From Nemopilema nomurai (Eukaryota; Cnidaria; Scyphozoa; Rhizostomeae; Rhizostomatidae): 64,000 bases of DNA. This document shows positions 24,401 to 35,451 of this stretch, one piece after another. The position numbers and the translations under genes were made by a program. Positions within the stretch are counted from its first letter, which is position 1; each line of letters starts with the position of its first letter. The DNA is taken from NCBI GenBank assembly GCA_003864495.1, contig ML133421.1, forward strand, positions 2,914,001 through 2,978,000, in the 5' to 3' direction. The notes beneath the pieces were generated by a model. The model had not been told where the DNA came from. It saw nothing but the letters and a program-made list of their open reading frames with translations, and ran no database searches.

Positions 24401-25249
24401 CCATAGTTTAAAACTTTGAAAAAAACAAAGATTGGGCTTTTGGCAAATAGGTAAGAAAGTTGCACAAATAGTCTTCACATTGCACTAGGTTCAATAAGAG
24501 GGCACCTTGCAGTCTTCTAAAACTACTAATGGTAAATTGAATCAGTAAATCTTTCTGTTTTTGGATGAAAGGGGTGGTGCTTTCATATCCATCAAGACTG
24601 GAATCAATGGCGATAAACCTAGCATGGTTGTGATTTGGGAGAGGAATAAAGAATAATATTGATAAATCGAACGCAATTTAACAACAAAAATAGCACATGA
24701 ATAAAATTTACTGATACAATTTTACAAAAACAAATATATTACATTCTTCTCATTACAGATTCGTGCAGTAGGGTCGTTGAGAATCTATGCTTAACGCCCT
24801 TTGGTTTTTTTCAAGACAGAGAGTCAGAAAGTAAAGTGATTCGAAGAAATAAACTGGGGGTTACGAAGTCAATGTGACTTTACACTATGAAAGAGAATTT
24901 GCCCAGCACAAAAGGGATTTCGACACAATTCTTGTCGTAAACTAGTTCCATTCACAGCGGTTTCATTCACAGCCGAGGGCCTCTGATTACACTAGCAAAC
25001 ACACAAGTACGATTCCACTTAAAAAATTATAGCAATACTTCGCCACGTTAAACAGCTACAACTCAAAGTCAAATCAATAATACTGCCCACGCTTGAGTTT
25101 GTGGGCGATTGCCAACTGCTGGTGAAAATGAAGTCACAACTTCGGTTGGGTGAAATGAAAAAGCAAGAAAGGCCACGACATATCGTTTAATCCTGATAGT
25201 AACATTTTGTTTGTTATCTTAAAGTCAACACACCTTCGTCGTCCATCAT
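18461..25249 (-). CDS. SLC6 sodium/chloride-dependent transporter, amino-acid type
   Basis: Exons in transcript order: 25249-25234, 24347-24123, 23466-22907, 21511-21401, 21226-20788, 20438-20279, 19322-19157, 18796-18461. Phases join to 670 residues plus stop, a normal SLC6 length. The short first exon (ATG ATG GAC GAC GAA G) is followed by an acidic N-tail, then TM1 with [12 protein letters not shown] and the GGGAFLIPY loop. The large extracellular loop 2 carries three N-glycosylation sequons (NYT, NQS, NVT) and conserved cysteines. TM6 reads [17 protein letters not shown] and TM7 has NCGTSLFSG, so the Gln/Ser and Asn/Ser chloride ligands are present. TM1 has Gly where monoamine transporters have Asp, pointing to an amino-acid-like substrate. 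The sequence looks nearest to the SLC6A15-20 neutral amino-acid group, though it lacks that group's long insert after TM7; the substrate cannot be settled by eye. Expected at the plasma membrane with 12 TM helices. Confidence 0.93.
22670..22731. repeat. CA-rich low-complexity tract in an SLC6 intron
   Basis: Imperfect CA/CAAA-rich stretch (ACACAAACACGCAAACACAA and similar) in the intron between exons 23466-22907 and 21511-21401. Confidence 0.6.
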
Positions 25250-26377
25250 CCGTTGTAGCGTCAAATATGATAACTTTTAACGCTATGCAATGCAGAAGCG
25301 ATCCACAGCCAACGACTGGCGAGTTGTTGGAAGAAACTTGCCTGGCTTATGACGAATGAAGTGCTTTTTAGGCAACCGCCCTAATATGGATGCTATTGTG
25401 AAAAGGACAGTGGGATAAACAATGAAATTCCCCGACAACAATAACCTACAGTATTCTATTATTCATCAAGGAACAATGCTTGGACAACCTGTTGCTGGTT
25501 TTGATCTTTGTGGAAAAGCTCTTTCATTCGGATATAAATTAAAATGCCGCACATGCTATGATTGATTAGTTCTAAACCGATTATAAAATAATTTTGTCAG
25601 AAAACTCCGGCAAAATTTTTCGTTTCGATAGTTCCATGCTGGACACAGAGGACCAGACCAAATTTTATTCGCTCATCTCACACGAAGACAACCGTCGTCA
25701 AAATGAGAAACATGTGGATTTGCCCAAAACCTAGTCATTCCTCGGCGTAGCTTTTGGAGTGATGCAATGACCTGCTAATGCCATTGTATTTGTCTATTGT
25801 TTGCATTTTCCCAAACTTCCGCTAAGCGCTAAACGGCCATTCATTGTGCGAATCTCCCCAGTACTTTTCCCAGTACAATTTCTGCCTTGGTTTGCGGTTA
25901 GCCATGTGTCTTTTCTGAAACCGCTGCGCGAATCGCTGCCGCGTGTCGCTGGCGCACCGACGTGTTTCCGAATGTCGAAGTCATTCACAGCTGGCCAACT
26001 GTTCGGAGGAAGCTATAGGGAAACGAGAGTGCAGATGGTGGGGAGGGGGGCGGTGGAAATAACGGGGCTACAACAATACAGCAACATAGATACATAACAA
26101 GTTTTGTGGGTCACGTGTAACTAGAAACCGTTGAAAAATGCCGGCCTACAGCAATCGCTTAATCATATAATCTCGGGGGATATCGAGGATTTCATAGAGC
26201 CTTTATCGGTGCCCAAGACTTTAATCGGTCAAAGTTCCTGAAACTTTGATCCATTGGTTGCTCTGCAAATGCTTTAACACGAAAAGTGTCTCTTCGGGGT
26301 ACTTCAAACGCTTTGATGTCGTCGTTCCTGGGGCCAGTCACCCAAGGATGCCCAGACCATCTCCTGTCCATGCTCAC
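25250..26377. other. Upstream region of the short SLC6 form
   Basis: Contains the presumed promoter of the MMDDE form just above 25249. No exon recognised. The open frames around 25.8-26.1 kb and 26.2-26.4 kb lack matching splice sites. Confidence 0.4.
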
Positions 26378-26392
26378 CTTCTTCGCTGGTAA
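26378..26392 (-). CDS. Possible 15-bp cassette exon of the SLC6 gene
   Basis: On the minus strand CCACAGCAG|TTACCAGCGAAGAAG|GTGAGC has a good acceptor and a strong donor around 15 bp. It begins with two bases and ends with one, so it could be inserted or skipped between upstream exons and exon 24347-24123 without changing frame, adding VTSEE. It is too short to be proven from sequence. Confidence 0.3.
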
Positions 26393-26630
26393 CTGCTGTG
26401 GCTACAGAACTATTTCCACTTTTTAAAGATCCTGAAATGAGATGCGCTTCCAGTGCCGTCGGAAAGACACTGGGGGGGGGGGGGGGATGGGCTGCCAATT
26501 GTATTCCTTCTAATTCAGTACACCGTGAAACATACTGCAGTTGGACAATTATTGCGGGGATCCCAGCCCCCCTCCCCCGGGTCCGATGGCTTCTCAACCT
26601 CAGTGCCGTAGCGAAAATGAAGTGACTCAC

Positions 26631-26699
26631 CGTTTGCGTCACTTGCAGACCCCTTGGGCTTCTTCGAGGCAGAGTTCCGGCCTTTTTCTTCATTGTCAA
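26631..26699 (-). CDS. Alternative N-terminal exon 2 of the SLC6 gene
   Basis: A 69-bp minus-strand exon between TTTTCAG and GTGAGT. It starts with two bases and ends with one, so it joins in frame both to the upstream exon at 27617 and to the SLC6 TM1 exon at 24347. It codes for a polar segment, VDNEEKGRNSASKKPKGSAS then DAN. This is typical of a cytosolic SLC6 N-tail, but assignment to SLC6 rests on phase and position only. Confidence 0.55.
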
Positions 26700-27583
26700 C
26701 TGAAAATTAGAAATGTAGGCTTTAGATGACATAATCTACATGCAGAAAATTTACATTGTCCCTTAAAACCTACTTTGGTATAAAAAATGAACCTGCGGTT
26801 TTCCTGTTTCGATGCAAGTGAAAAAACGGCAGTTGGCGCGCGGCATAATTTTCTGAAGCAAACCCAGACTCAAGACACAAACCGCCTGCGAGTAGACTGA
26901 AACAGAGTCGATCTTTTGGCTATGACGACAAGAAAAACAAGAAAAACCAAGCCAACAATTGATGGTCCACTCTCAATTAAGATTGGGATGTTCAATGTTT
27001 CTATTTGTTTAGTGCGAGTTGTTTTATGGCGAGAGGACCAACAAACACGCGGTGAAATTGTGCTGCAACTTTAGGCCTTTGGAAGTCGCCCGGACCATAC
27101 TCCGACATTTTATACCAAAATTTAAGACACTGGATTCGCACAAAGTTCTCAAATTCCCCAGCCATTTAAGTGCAGAATATTCTTCTAGAGTACAGTGAAA
27201 AGTTGCATATTGAAACGAGGTCACACATAATCCACAATGGATATTATTTGTTGATTCGAACAGCAACGAAAGAAGACATACCAGACTGACGGAAATGTTC
27301 TGCAAGGAAAATTTCCGAAGTTTAACTATGAGAATTTTGCATTTAAGGTATCAAATGTTATTTTGCAGTGCACACAGGATATTGAGTGTCGTTTACGATG
27401 TCTCAAAATTATCGCTACGAAGTGGTGTCCGGTACGAAGTGGTGTCGGGTATTTTGCTGACAAACTGACTGAAGGTCGCCTTCCATCCTGACATGATCAC
27501 ACTGGCCTACACTTGCGCGTCCATCCAATCGACATAATTTTGAACTTAAACCATACCGAAATGAATGAGTCTAAAATACAAAC

Positions 27584-27617
27584 CTTTAGAAGCGGAAAGC
27601 TCGATTTCAACCGTCAT
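27584..27617 (-). CDS. Alternative first coding exon of the SLC6 gene
   Basis: ATG ACG GTT GAA ATC GAG on the minus strand gives MTVEIELSASK and ends at AAAG|GTTTGT with one spare base. It joins in frame to 26699-26631 and then to the SLC6 exon at 24347, replacing the five-residue MMDDE start with a tail of about 34 residues. Alternative reading: the first exons of a separate gene whose remaining exons I failed to see. Confidence 0.5.
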
Positions 27618-29042
27618 CTTAAGAGGCGAAATCTTACAGTGCCGTGAGCCACCGTAGAGAGAGAATGCTGTCCATCAACTTGCAGTTTTGATTGAGGCTC
27701 TTCCTTTTTCAAGGAAATACGTAAGAGGAAATGCGGAAGTCAAACAACGTTGTCTGTCATAGATGCCGACGACGAAGATACATGTACTCTGGTATCAAAG
27801 CGAGTGCAAATAAAATGTACTTGAATAGCGAGCGAAAAGAGCTGGCGTTTCATTCAATAATCCAAATAGCTTTAAAGAAAATAAGACAGGGAAATATAAT
27901 AAATCTTGTCATGTCCAGTTCTTTAAATGACCCAATGATAAATACCTCGGAATAAGTTTCATAAACAACTACATCAACAAATGCCAAAGTCATAAAAAAT
28001 TCACCGACTTGAAAACTTTGACTCGATGACGTATGACTCGCAGGCCGACAAAACTCCTAACAATAGACTGCAGCCCTCGCAGGGAAATAGATATTTATCT
28101 TGAAGAGATATTTTGGTCACTGGCAGCTCGTGCAATGGGGCTAGTGGGGCTTCAGATTGCAAAGGTGTCTTGTATTTTGCTTTAGTAGTATGAACGAAGT
28201 TGGTAACCTGTTGCAAACTCCTTTTTCGATTAACAATTGAAGTGGAGCGTGAAAAGCTAGGCCCATATAATCGAAAGGACATCCCTATTATTCAAAAATC
28301 GTCTGGAAGCGTCAAAGAGTTTGTTTAAAAGAAAACTGTGGCTGGTAGTTAGCTTGAGTAAGAAGTCTATTTTTTGTTCTTCTATTGTTTTGTTTATTTG
28401 TTACTCGAAACAACAAAGATTATGAAAAGAATAGACATGTCTTGAAAGAAATAACAAACTGCACTGAAAATTCTGTGGCATCCACGAGCTCTCCCTCCGT
28501 GGGCGTGATGAGAACAGTGATGTGTTTCAGTTCACATCGCAAAATCTTATTTAGGTGTGGCGCCTTACGGGGTAGTTCATTTCTTGTAGCGTTACTAACG
28601 TTCTTGAAACTTCCTTAACATTTTATTTATTTGTCGTCTCCAAAAATGTCATCACGTAGGTTTCATACTGTGCTAAGTAACGCAAGGTAACTCTCACTAC
28701 CTTCCTTCTGTCCGTGTGGCCTGCATGTGATTAACAAAATGAGCGAAAACGTGTCTGTGAACGCGAGAAATAGAAAATAACTAAATTTAACTGTCTTGTA
28801 CATGGCTATGACCAAACGTTTGATGATGATTATCGAACATCTCACAACATTAAGTATCATAAAGAATTGCTGTCAAAAAAGAAGGTATTCTATATCAAAC
28901 TTCGAGGCGCACCAAAGAATCCATTTTAGATGGCTGCTCGATATGAGTAGAATCCGAATCACAATGCCGATGCAAGTACAAATACAATCAAACATGACCA
29001 GGTGTGGTGAGTTTTGTTTATTGTATCTTCATGGCATTTTAA
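27618..29042. other. Non-coding stretch, nothing certain
   Basis: Open frames such as the minus-strand one starting at 28282 (MSFRLYGPSFS...) are short and match no family. No RNA gene or repeat was recognised here. Confidence 0.4.
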
Positions 29043-29584
29043 ATACACGCTTTTTTATAAGGAACCTGCCTCAAGGCCTAGTACCAAAAGTACCTTATTC
29101 GTAGACTTCAAATCGTCAGATTTCAGTACCAAAAGTTCCTTAATTTTCACTGCACATCAAATGCTATAAAAGTAGTACAGAAACAGGAAAAACATTTTGC
29201 AATTTTGAATTTTGCCTTTACTTGTGGCTAGAACTCAGGAGCAAAAGCACAAAGAAGGTAGGAACGAAGTTATAAATTCAAGGTGAATCTTAACTAATAA
29301 GTATTATGTCTATTCCATTGATATCAGCCTATGTAATGTATGAAAGCACTTATTCCATTAATATCATCCGATGTAAGCACTTGACACGAACAGGAAACAA
29401 TCTATGCAAGTATTGGCTGCAAATGAATGGAACCGGCTTTTCAGTTCTTGATGCTTGCAGTTATAAAATTTCAAATCGAAAAGTTCCTTAGGGATTTCGT
29501 TTTTAGTAGTATAAGTTCTTTAAATATTTCGGCCTTTTACATGTAGGCTTCCTTATAAAGTGGTTCCATATAAAAAAGTGTGTA
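29043..29584. mobile_element. MITE, copy 1 (about 540 bp)
   Basis: The left end TACACGCTTTTTTATAAGGA is matched in inverted form at the right end (GGTTCCATATAAAAAAGTGT then GTA). The body is shared, inverted, with 32220-32964. No coding frame. Flanks are AT-rich (TTAA on both sides, offset by one base), so a TTAA duplication is possible but unproven. Confidence 0.75.
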
Positions 29585-31519
29585 TTAAACAAATAAATAA
29601 CAAATGAATAAACACGGATCAAGGGCTCCGACGGAGGTTGGAAAGTAGAGGGGCCAAGATAAATTTTAACAATCATAACAAAAGATGTTTAAAGCTCTAT
29701 TGTTTAGGAAAAGAGTGAGGGCCATGGACCCCCTCCCCCTTCATCGGAGGCTCTGTGGATGTTTATACATTATCTGAAGGAGACAAGTCCTTGTTTATAG
29801 AAAGAGGAAGACAATAGCGTATTCTTAGATAACGGCAAGTTACTGGGAGACTGTGGGTGCAATCGCCAAATCCATGGTCAAACCTCTTTTTGAAAAACCA
29901 AAAGAAGAAAAAAGTAAAATGCAAGTGCGTGTGTTTATTCACTTTCAATTTTCCCACTTTCAAATAGATACTATTGTTTTGTAGTAAAAGTAAACTCGAG
30001 TTCAAATAGGATTTATTTTAGATTGTAAATATTGAATTGTAATTAGGATAATTTGTTTTTTATAATAATTTCTGTAAGTATTTTAAGTGGATGGCCCCTT
30101 GAAAATCAGCATTGCTGAAGGGTTACCCTTCTTAAACATTTGAAATGAATGACATGAAATGACAGCACCAGTCACTTTTGCTGAAGAACATTTAACCGAC
30201 TTAAATTGGTGAAAGCCTACTTGCGAACGAAAATGACGGATGACTGTTTTAACTCGCTTATGCTAATGTCATGTGAAAAGGATCTAACCGACGCAATCAA
30301 TATAGATGCAGTTGCAGCTTGCTGGGCAAAACTGAAACATAAAAGAGTTAAGTGCTGAACATTAAACAATAAGAAACTATACATTTTAAAAGTTAAATAG
30401 ATATTTTTCTTCTGAATGAAAATTTTCTAGCGAAGGCCCTGGAAAAAGGCAAGAAGTTCCTAAGAAGGGCGTGGCTTTAAAAAAACTGTTCTTTGAGTGA
30501 GCGAGCTTTGAAAAGACAGGAAGAACGCTGTGGAGGCGTGCAGTGCCTGGGATGACCTGCTTCCAGATTTGGCATTGAATCCAACCGGTAATCTGTGATT
30601 TGAAGCATATTTAAGTGGAAACAGGTCCGTGAAAATAGCGAACCTTTTCGCGGGTACCATGTGAGAGAGATTGGAAGCAATGCTATCAAGAACGGTCTCA
30701 TCAAAACAATTTTTGCTGCAACTTTCGCGCGCCTAATTTGTGCGCCAATGGTGTGTCTGCGCCAAGTGCTGCTTTAGAAGCTTACGTAAGGGATGGAATT
30801 CCAGACAGAGAAACTGGTAGTAATGGCGGCCGAGTAACGTTTGTCAACGATGCTCTAGGCCCCAAATCCGCAGCCAGAGTTGGAGTGAATTATCGGTGGT
30901 GAATATAACACCTGCCAAGGTTATCCTACACGACGTTTTACGAGACGAACCATATTTCAAACACCAGCAGAGAGCTATGTGCCTCCGTGTTTCACAACAG
31001 CATTCTTCTGGGTGCCCTTGTTGGAGTGCGCATGCTTTTTGCGTATCTGACAAACCAGTCACTGCAGTGGCGTAGACTAAGGGACGGGGAGGGATGTGCA
31101 ACCGCCCTCAACCAAGTTTCTAACAGTTGTTGTCGGTTATTTCATGCAGGCCAAACAGAGCATTGTCGGATATTTCAAGCAGGAGGGTCATGCCACGATC
31201 AGCGGCTGTCCAACCCGCGCTTCTCGACCAGTGGCCTAAACTATTCTGGATGCCAGACTTTTAAAAGTTAAAGTTAATGCTTCACGGTAACAGCACTCCC
31301 TTTTCATCGTTGCAAGACGCGCACGTGTTCTGTACGGGATCCAAATCTGAGGAAGTCTAAACGATTCCTTAAGTTAAATTAAGTGTGCTTTGTACAAGAG
31401 CAAAAATCAGATATTTCATATCATGTTGTCTAGGTTAGGCTGCATGTTAAATTGAAAGTTGTCGTGGCGCATTGAAAGCGTAACACTATTTGTGTGGAGA
31501 ATATTTGAGTACTAGTTAC
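29585..31519. other. Non-coding region between the MITE copies
   Basis: Some GC-richer patches (30.4-31.3 kb) with short open frames on both strands, none resembling a known family and none with convincing splice borders. The phrase CAGTGGCGTAGACTAAGGGA near 31065 resembles the decayed ends of DNA transposons, but no partner end was found. Confidence 0.35.
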
Positions 31520-31619
31520 CGTCGCATTCTGTGGTATTCTCAAGCTGCTTTGTATCGTCATCTTCACTGACCGACTTCGAATGAAAAACAAACTTGAGGC
31601 CTTTGAGGTCAAGCGACAT
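31520..31619 (-). CDS. Candidate first coding exon, possibly a further SLC6 start
   Basis: A 100-bp minus-strand exon starts ATG TCG CTT GAC CTC AAA and gives MSLDLKGLKFVFHSKS followed by an acidic tail ending NTTECD. It stops at GACG|GTAACT with one spare base, the same phase as the other candidate SLC6 first exons. It could splice to 26699 or straight to 24347. Nothing in the peptide identifies it, so it might instead belong to an unrelated gene. Confidence 0.35.
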
Positions 31620-32219
31620 CTTGGCTGCTGTTTGGCCTAGCTACAGTTCTTTCCTCGAACCATCTGCCTTCCCGTTAACTCAAGTTGATTTGTTTCACGA
31701 CGAGCCTGCGTGAATGGTTTTGTGAATAAAACAACCAGTCAAGCACTTTATTTATTATTCATGAACAATACCATCTACGCACTGAAGCGAAGATTCGTAC
31801 TGAACTACAAATTAATCGTTTTACGTTTTGCAGACAGCCCTGACGAGATGCACTTGCCAAATATGTTGCAGGGACCACCATCTAGCTTTCTATAGGACAA
31901 TCTCCACTAGACAGGGTGGATTAGAATAGTCTCCCATGAGGTGCACCCACAGCGTGGACAAATCAAAGAAGGTCTTACTTTCAATGGCGGGTCGATATTT
32001 GTTTCTGACTATTTACAATCGTAGCCCTGGGTTGGCATAGAAGGGGGCCAATTGTCGTTTACTGTGGACAGTCCTGGCCTTCTCGACAAGGAAATGTCTG
32101 CTAAGCTCCGTATGCAGGACTTTGCGCATCATTTTCAAAAGACTCCGTTTTCGGGCGTATTCATTTAAATGTAACGTGTTAGGGTTTTGCTAACTATTTG
32201 TGTTGCGTGCAGACAAGTG

Positions 32220-32964
32220 TGTATTGTCTTATGTCTTTTGTTTTATAAGGAACCACTTTATAAGGAACCTACCTGTAGAAGGCCGAAATGTTTAAAGAAC
32301 TTATACTACTAAAAACGAAGTCCCTAAGAAACTTTTCGTTTAGAAAATTTTTCATAACTGCAAGCATCAAGAACTAAAAAGCCGGTTCCATTCATTTGCA
32401 GCCAATACTCGCATAGTTTGCTTGCTATTCGTTTGTCAAGTGCTTCGTCGAGTAGTTTTCGCATATGCTGTCTCGCCTCTCTCTCTATTAAGGGCTAAGG
32501 CTAATTGATTTGCAGCGAAAATTAAGGAACTTTTAAGGAACTTTTAAGGAACTTTTAAGGAACTTTTAAGGAACTTTTAAGGAACTTTTAAGGAGCTTTT
32601 AAGGAACTTTTAAGGAACTTTTAAGGAACTTTTAAGGAACTTTTAAGGAACTTTTAAGGAACTTTTAAGGAACTTTTAAGGAACTTTTAAGGAACTTTTA
32701 AGGAACTTTTAAGGAACTTTTAAGGAACTTTTAAGGAACTTTTAAGGAACTTTTAAGGAACTTTTAAGGAACTTTTAAGGAACTTATAAGGAACTTTTAA
32801 GGAACTTTTAAGGAACTTTTAAGGAACTTTTAAGGAACTTTTAAGGAACTTTTAAGGAACTTTTAAGGAACTTTTGGTACCAAAATCTGATGACTTGAGG
32901 TCTACGAACAAGGAACTTTTGGAACTAGGCCTTGTGGTAGGTTCTTTATAAAAAGAAGCGTGTA
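32220..32964. mobile_element. MITE, copy 2 (inverted relative to copy 1)
   Basis: This shares its body with copy 1 in the opposite orientation, including AGAACTTATACTACTAAAAA and the GCCGGTTCCATTCATTTGCA block, and ends GGTTCTTTATAAAAAGAAGC then GTGTA. It is longer than copy 1 because of the internal 11-bp array. Confidence 0.75.
32522..32875. repeat. 11-bp minisatellite, about 32 units
   Basis: Unit AAGGAACTTTT, nearly perfect. I noted only two variant units (GGAGC near 32591 and AACTTATAAG near 32780). Copy 1 of the MITE has just one unit at the matching place, so the array grew after the copies separated. Confidence 0.95.
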
Positions 32965-33117
32965 TGTCGTTTCCGTTATTGTGATCCCGTTCATTGTTGT
33001 AGAGTGGCGTATTACTGTTGATTGTCATCTTCAATTCAGTGTTATATTCAGTCTTGTTTGAAATAGATTGGAATTACGTTGATCTATCGACTACGCTGTT
33101 GTCTCTTTCTGGCTTAG

Positions 33118-33242
33118 GGCCTTCGGGCCTAAGCATGCCATCTGCTTCCACGCTAGCAAAGAACCCAGATCCGTTACAAAAAGAACATTCAGAAAGGGCT
33201 CATGATGCGGTGCTAATGATCGAAAGTATGGCTAAATTTCTG
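33118..33242 (+). CDS. Candidate internal exon, gene unknown
   Basis: A pyrimidine-rich acceptor (GTCTCTTTCTGGCTTAG) opens a 125-bp plus-strand frame ending at CTG|GTGAAA. It codes for NPDPLQKEHSERAHDAVLMI followed by ESMAKFL. The composition is protein-like, but I found no partner exon and recognise no family. Confidence 0.3.
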
Positions 33243-35451
33243 GTGAAAGTCTGGTGAAAGCAGGAGTATTTTCAATATTTTCAAGCATTTTTGGTAACTG
33301 AAAGGATCGCTGCTAGCTAAGGAGAAAGTAATCAAGTGAGCCTTCTAGCTAGAAGACGACTCAGAGGATTAATGGTAGGGATGTTTCTTCCAACTGTGCA
33401 TCTTTAATCAGACATTGTACGAATAATGAAAGATCAAAGATTGTTATCGCAATATTGGAAACAGAAATTGTCAGAGAAAGCTGCTTCTCAATGGGGCGGG
33501 TTTTCCTAAGTAACCAGAGAATTCTGCGGCGACGCTTCAAAGTCATGTGCGTAATGAAGGTATTGTTTCGGTTGGAACCGGAGAAACGCTGGTTCTAGTG
33601 TTTTAACCTCCAACAATGTCGGCATGGAAATTTGCGTTTTGAATTTCTTGAATTAACTCATGCTGTTGCAACTCAGAGAACTTTGTTGATAAGGGAATTG
33701 GCAGAGTATTCATCACGTGATACTGCTGCCACCATGAGGGAGTGGCCAAAATGGCGGACAGACATTATTCCTAAAACAGCAGGTCAAAAAACTCCAAACT
33801 AGATTCGACATCATTTTGAAAGCAAACAAAGGAAATAACGCTTGCTATGATGGCGTTTAATGTATTTGTTTATTCAGGAAACGAAGTTGTGCAGTTTGTT
33901 GATGTTTTTTCTGGAAAAGCATAAGAAATTGGAAACAAGCAAAATATTGCATGATCACCCAAAAGTGACTGTTTATTACTCTCGTTTGCTGCTTGTCCGC
34001 CATTTTTGTCAATTTATGATAGCGGTAAAAACTGTGAGCTCGCTTATAGGGAGACAACCGATCAGCCAGACTTGAATGGGTTCATTGCGCAGGCAACAAA
34101 CATATTCAACGAGTAAGGGCTGCAGATAAAGATAAGGCCTCGCAGAAAGGAAAAATCGGAATAAGGTTGGAAAGGTGGAAAGGTTGGAAGGGAAGTTTCC
34201 ATAGTAAGAAAGGCGCGACGGAGGGTCCTTTGCGTCTCCGGTGTAGAACACTTTTTCGGTTCCCTACCTTTGGAAAAAGGACTTTGATAACTTCACATGC
34301 ATGTTAGCATTTTAGTTACCAAGTTTTGCAACTGAGCAATCGTACACGTTGAATCCGCTTGGTTGAAGGCTTATACCCCGTTAAAAAATCAACATTTCTA
34401 TTTTAATGGATCCACAGTGATGAGGTTAAGCTTCAAAGTAGTGGTTTGGCAAAAACCATCCGTTAATGTCTACGAACGAATAGTTTACATTATCTGGCGA
34501 TGACAATGGAGTTTTGCATTCCATTTCGAAAACACTGATAGTTTGCAACTGGCTTCCCTAGATTCCTTGAATCAAACAAAAATATTACAATGGTAAAGAC
34601 CCAAAAGAAATACCGAAATAAAACATTGCACTTAGAGCTTTTGTAGCGTTTGAGGAGATTAAAAATGATATCACAAACACATCAATTGACCCCTCTCACT
34701 GAAATCACATTTTCAGATCAAGTCAGGTTTGAAACGTCTACAAATAATGACAGAACTAGAAATGACACGGCATCTTCAGACTTTTTCATGATATAGAGGC
34801 TTATGTCAGCAGGAGGCTCCCGGCGGAGATTTGCAGATGGTGTTATTAATAGCAAGAGAAACCAGGAAGAATCAACGTAGATTTTGATCTCATATAAAGC
34901 TTGCAATGGTATAGAACAAGACGCTGTTAACCAGTCGTCCTGAAATACCAATTTGTAAATGGAACATAATGGATCTTTCATTCAGTGTCAATGCAGCACT
35001 GAGTTCCTAGAGAGAGTTATGCAGGTGTAAAGATCGAATAATAAGAGTTTCAGGCTTGGTTGTTGTACAAAACATCTTTGAAATTGCCCATAACAGTCTA
35101 TGCCATCGTTTCGGCAAACATCTTGTCATAGCATCTGTCCATAAACACCACAATAGAATGATATTAATAATTGAACCGTTGGCCTAAAGTACTATTGTAT
35201 TCTTTCAAACAGCAATATCGAAAAACGATACATAATTTTTCTTTAGCTTTTCTGTTTAGTTTGAAAGAAACAGCGTTGATTAAACAACAACTAAGAAGAA
35301 GGAAATCATCATTGTTCAAATGCCGTTCTGAGTAGTTTTATTGTCTTTTTCAAATTAATTTCAGGTACAGTGGGACAGATGTGGAATCTTTATTGCTTTC
35401 TCCACTACTGTATTGCATGCCATCATTTGCCGTTACTCCAACTATTTGGTA
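33243..35451. other. Non-coding stretch, nothing recognised
   Basis: No exon supported. The words AAAATGGCGG (about 33750) and its inverted form CCGCCATTTT (about 33998) are YY1-like promoter words, the first inside a short Kozak-perfect ATG frame (MREWPKWRTD...). No downstream exon follows, so I call nothing. Confidence 0.35.

Noticed and set aside
33735..33781. Kozak-perfect ATG (GCCACCATGA) starting MREWPKWRTDIIPKTA
   Set aside because: Ends near a poor donor (GTCAAA), no downstream exon found, and the ATG is part of an inverted AAAATGGCGG word pair.
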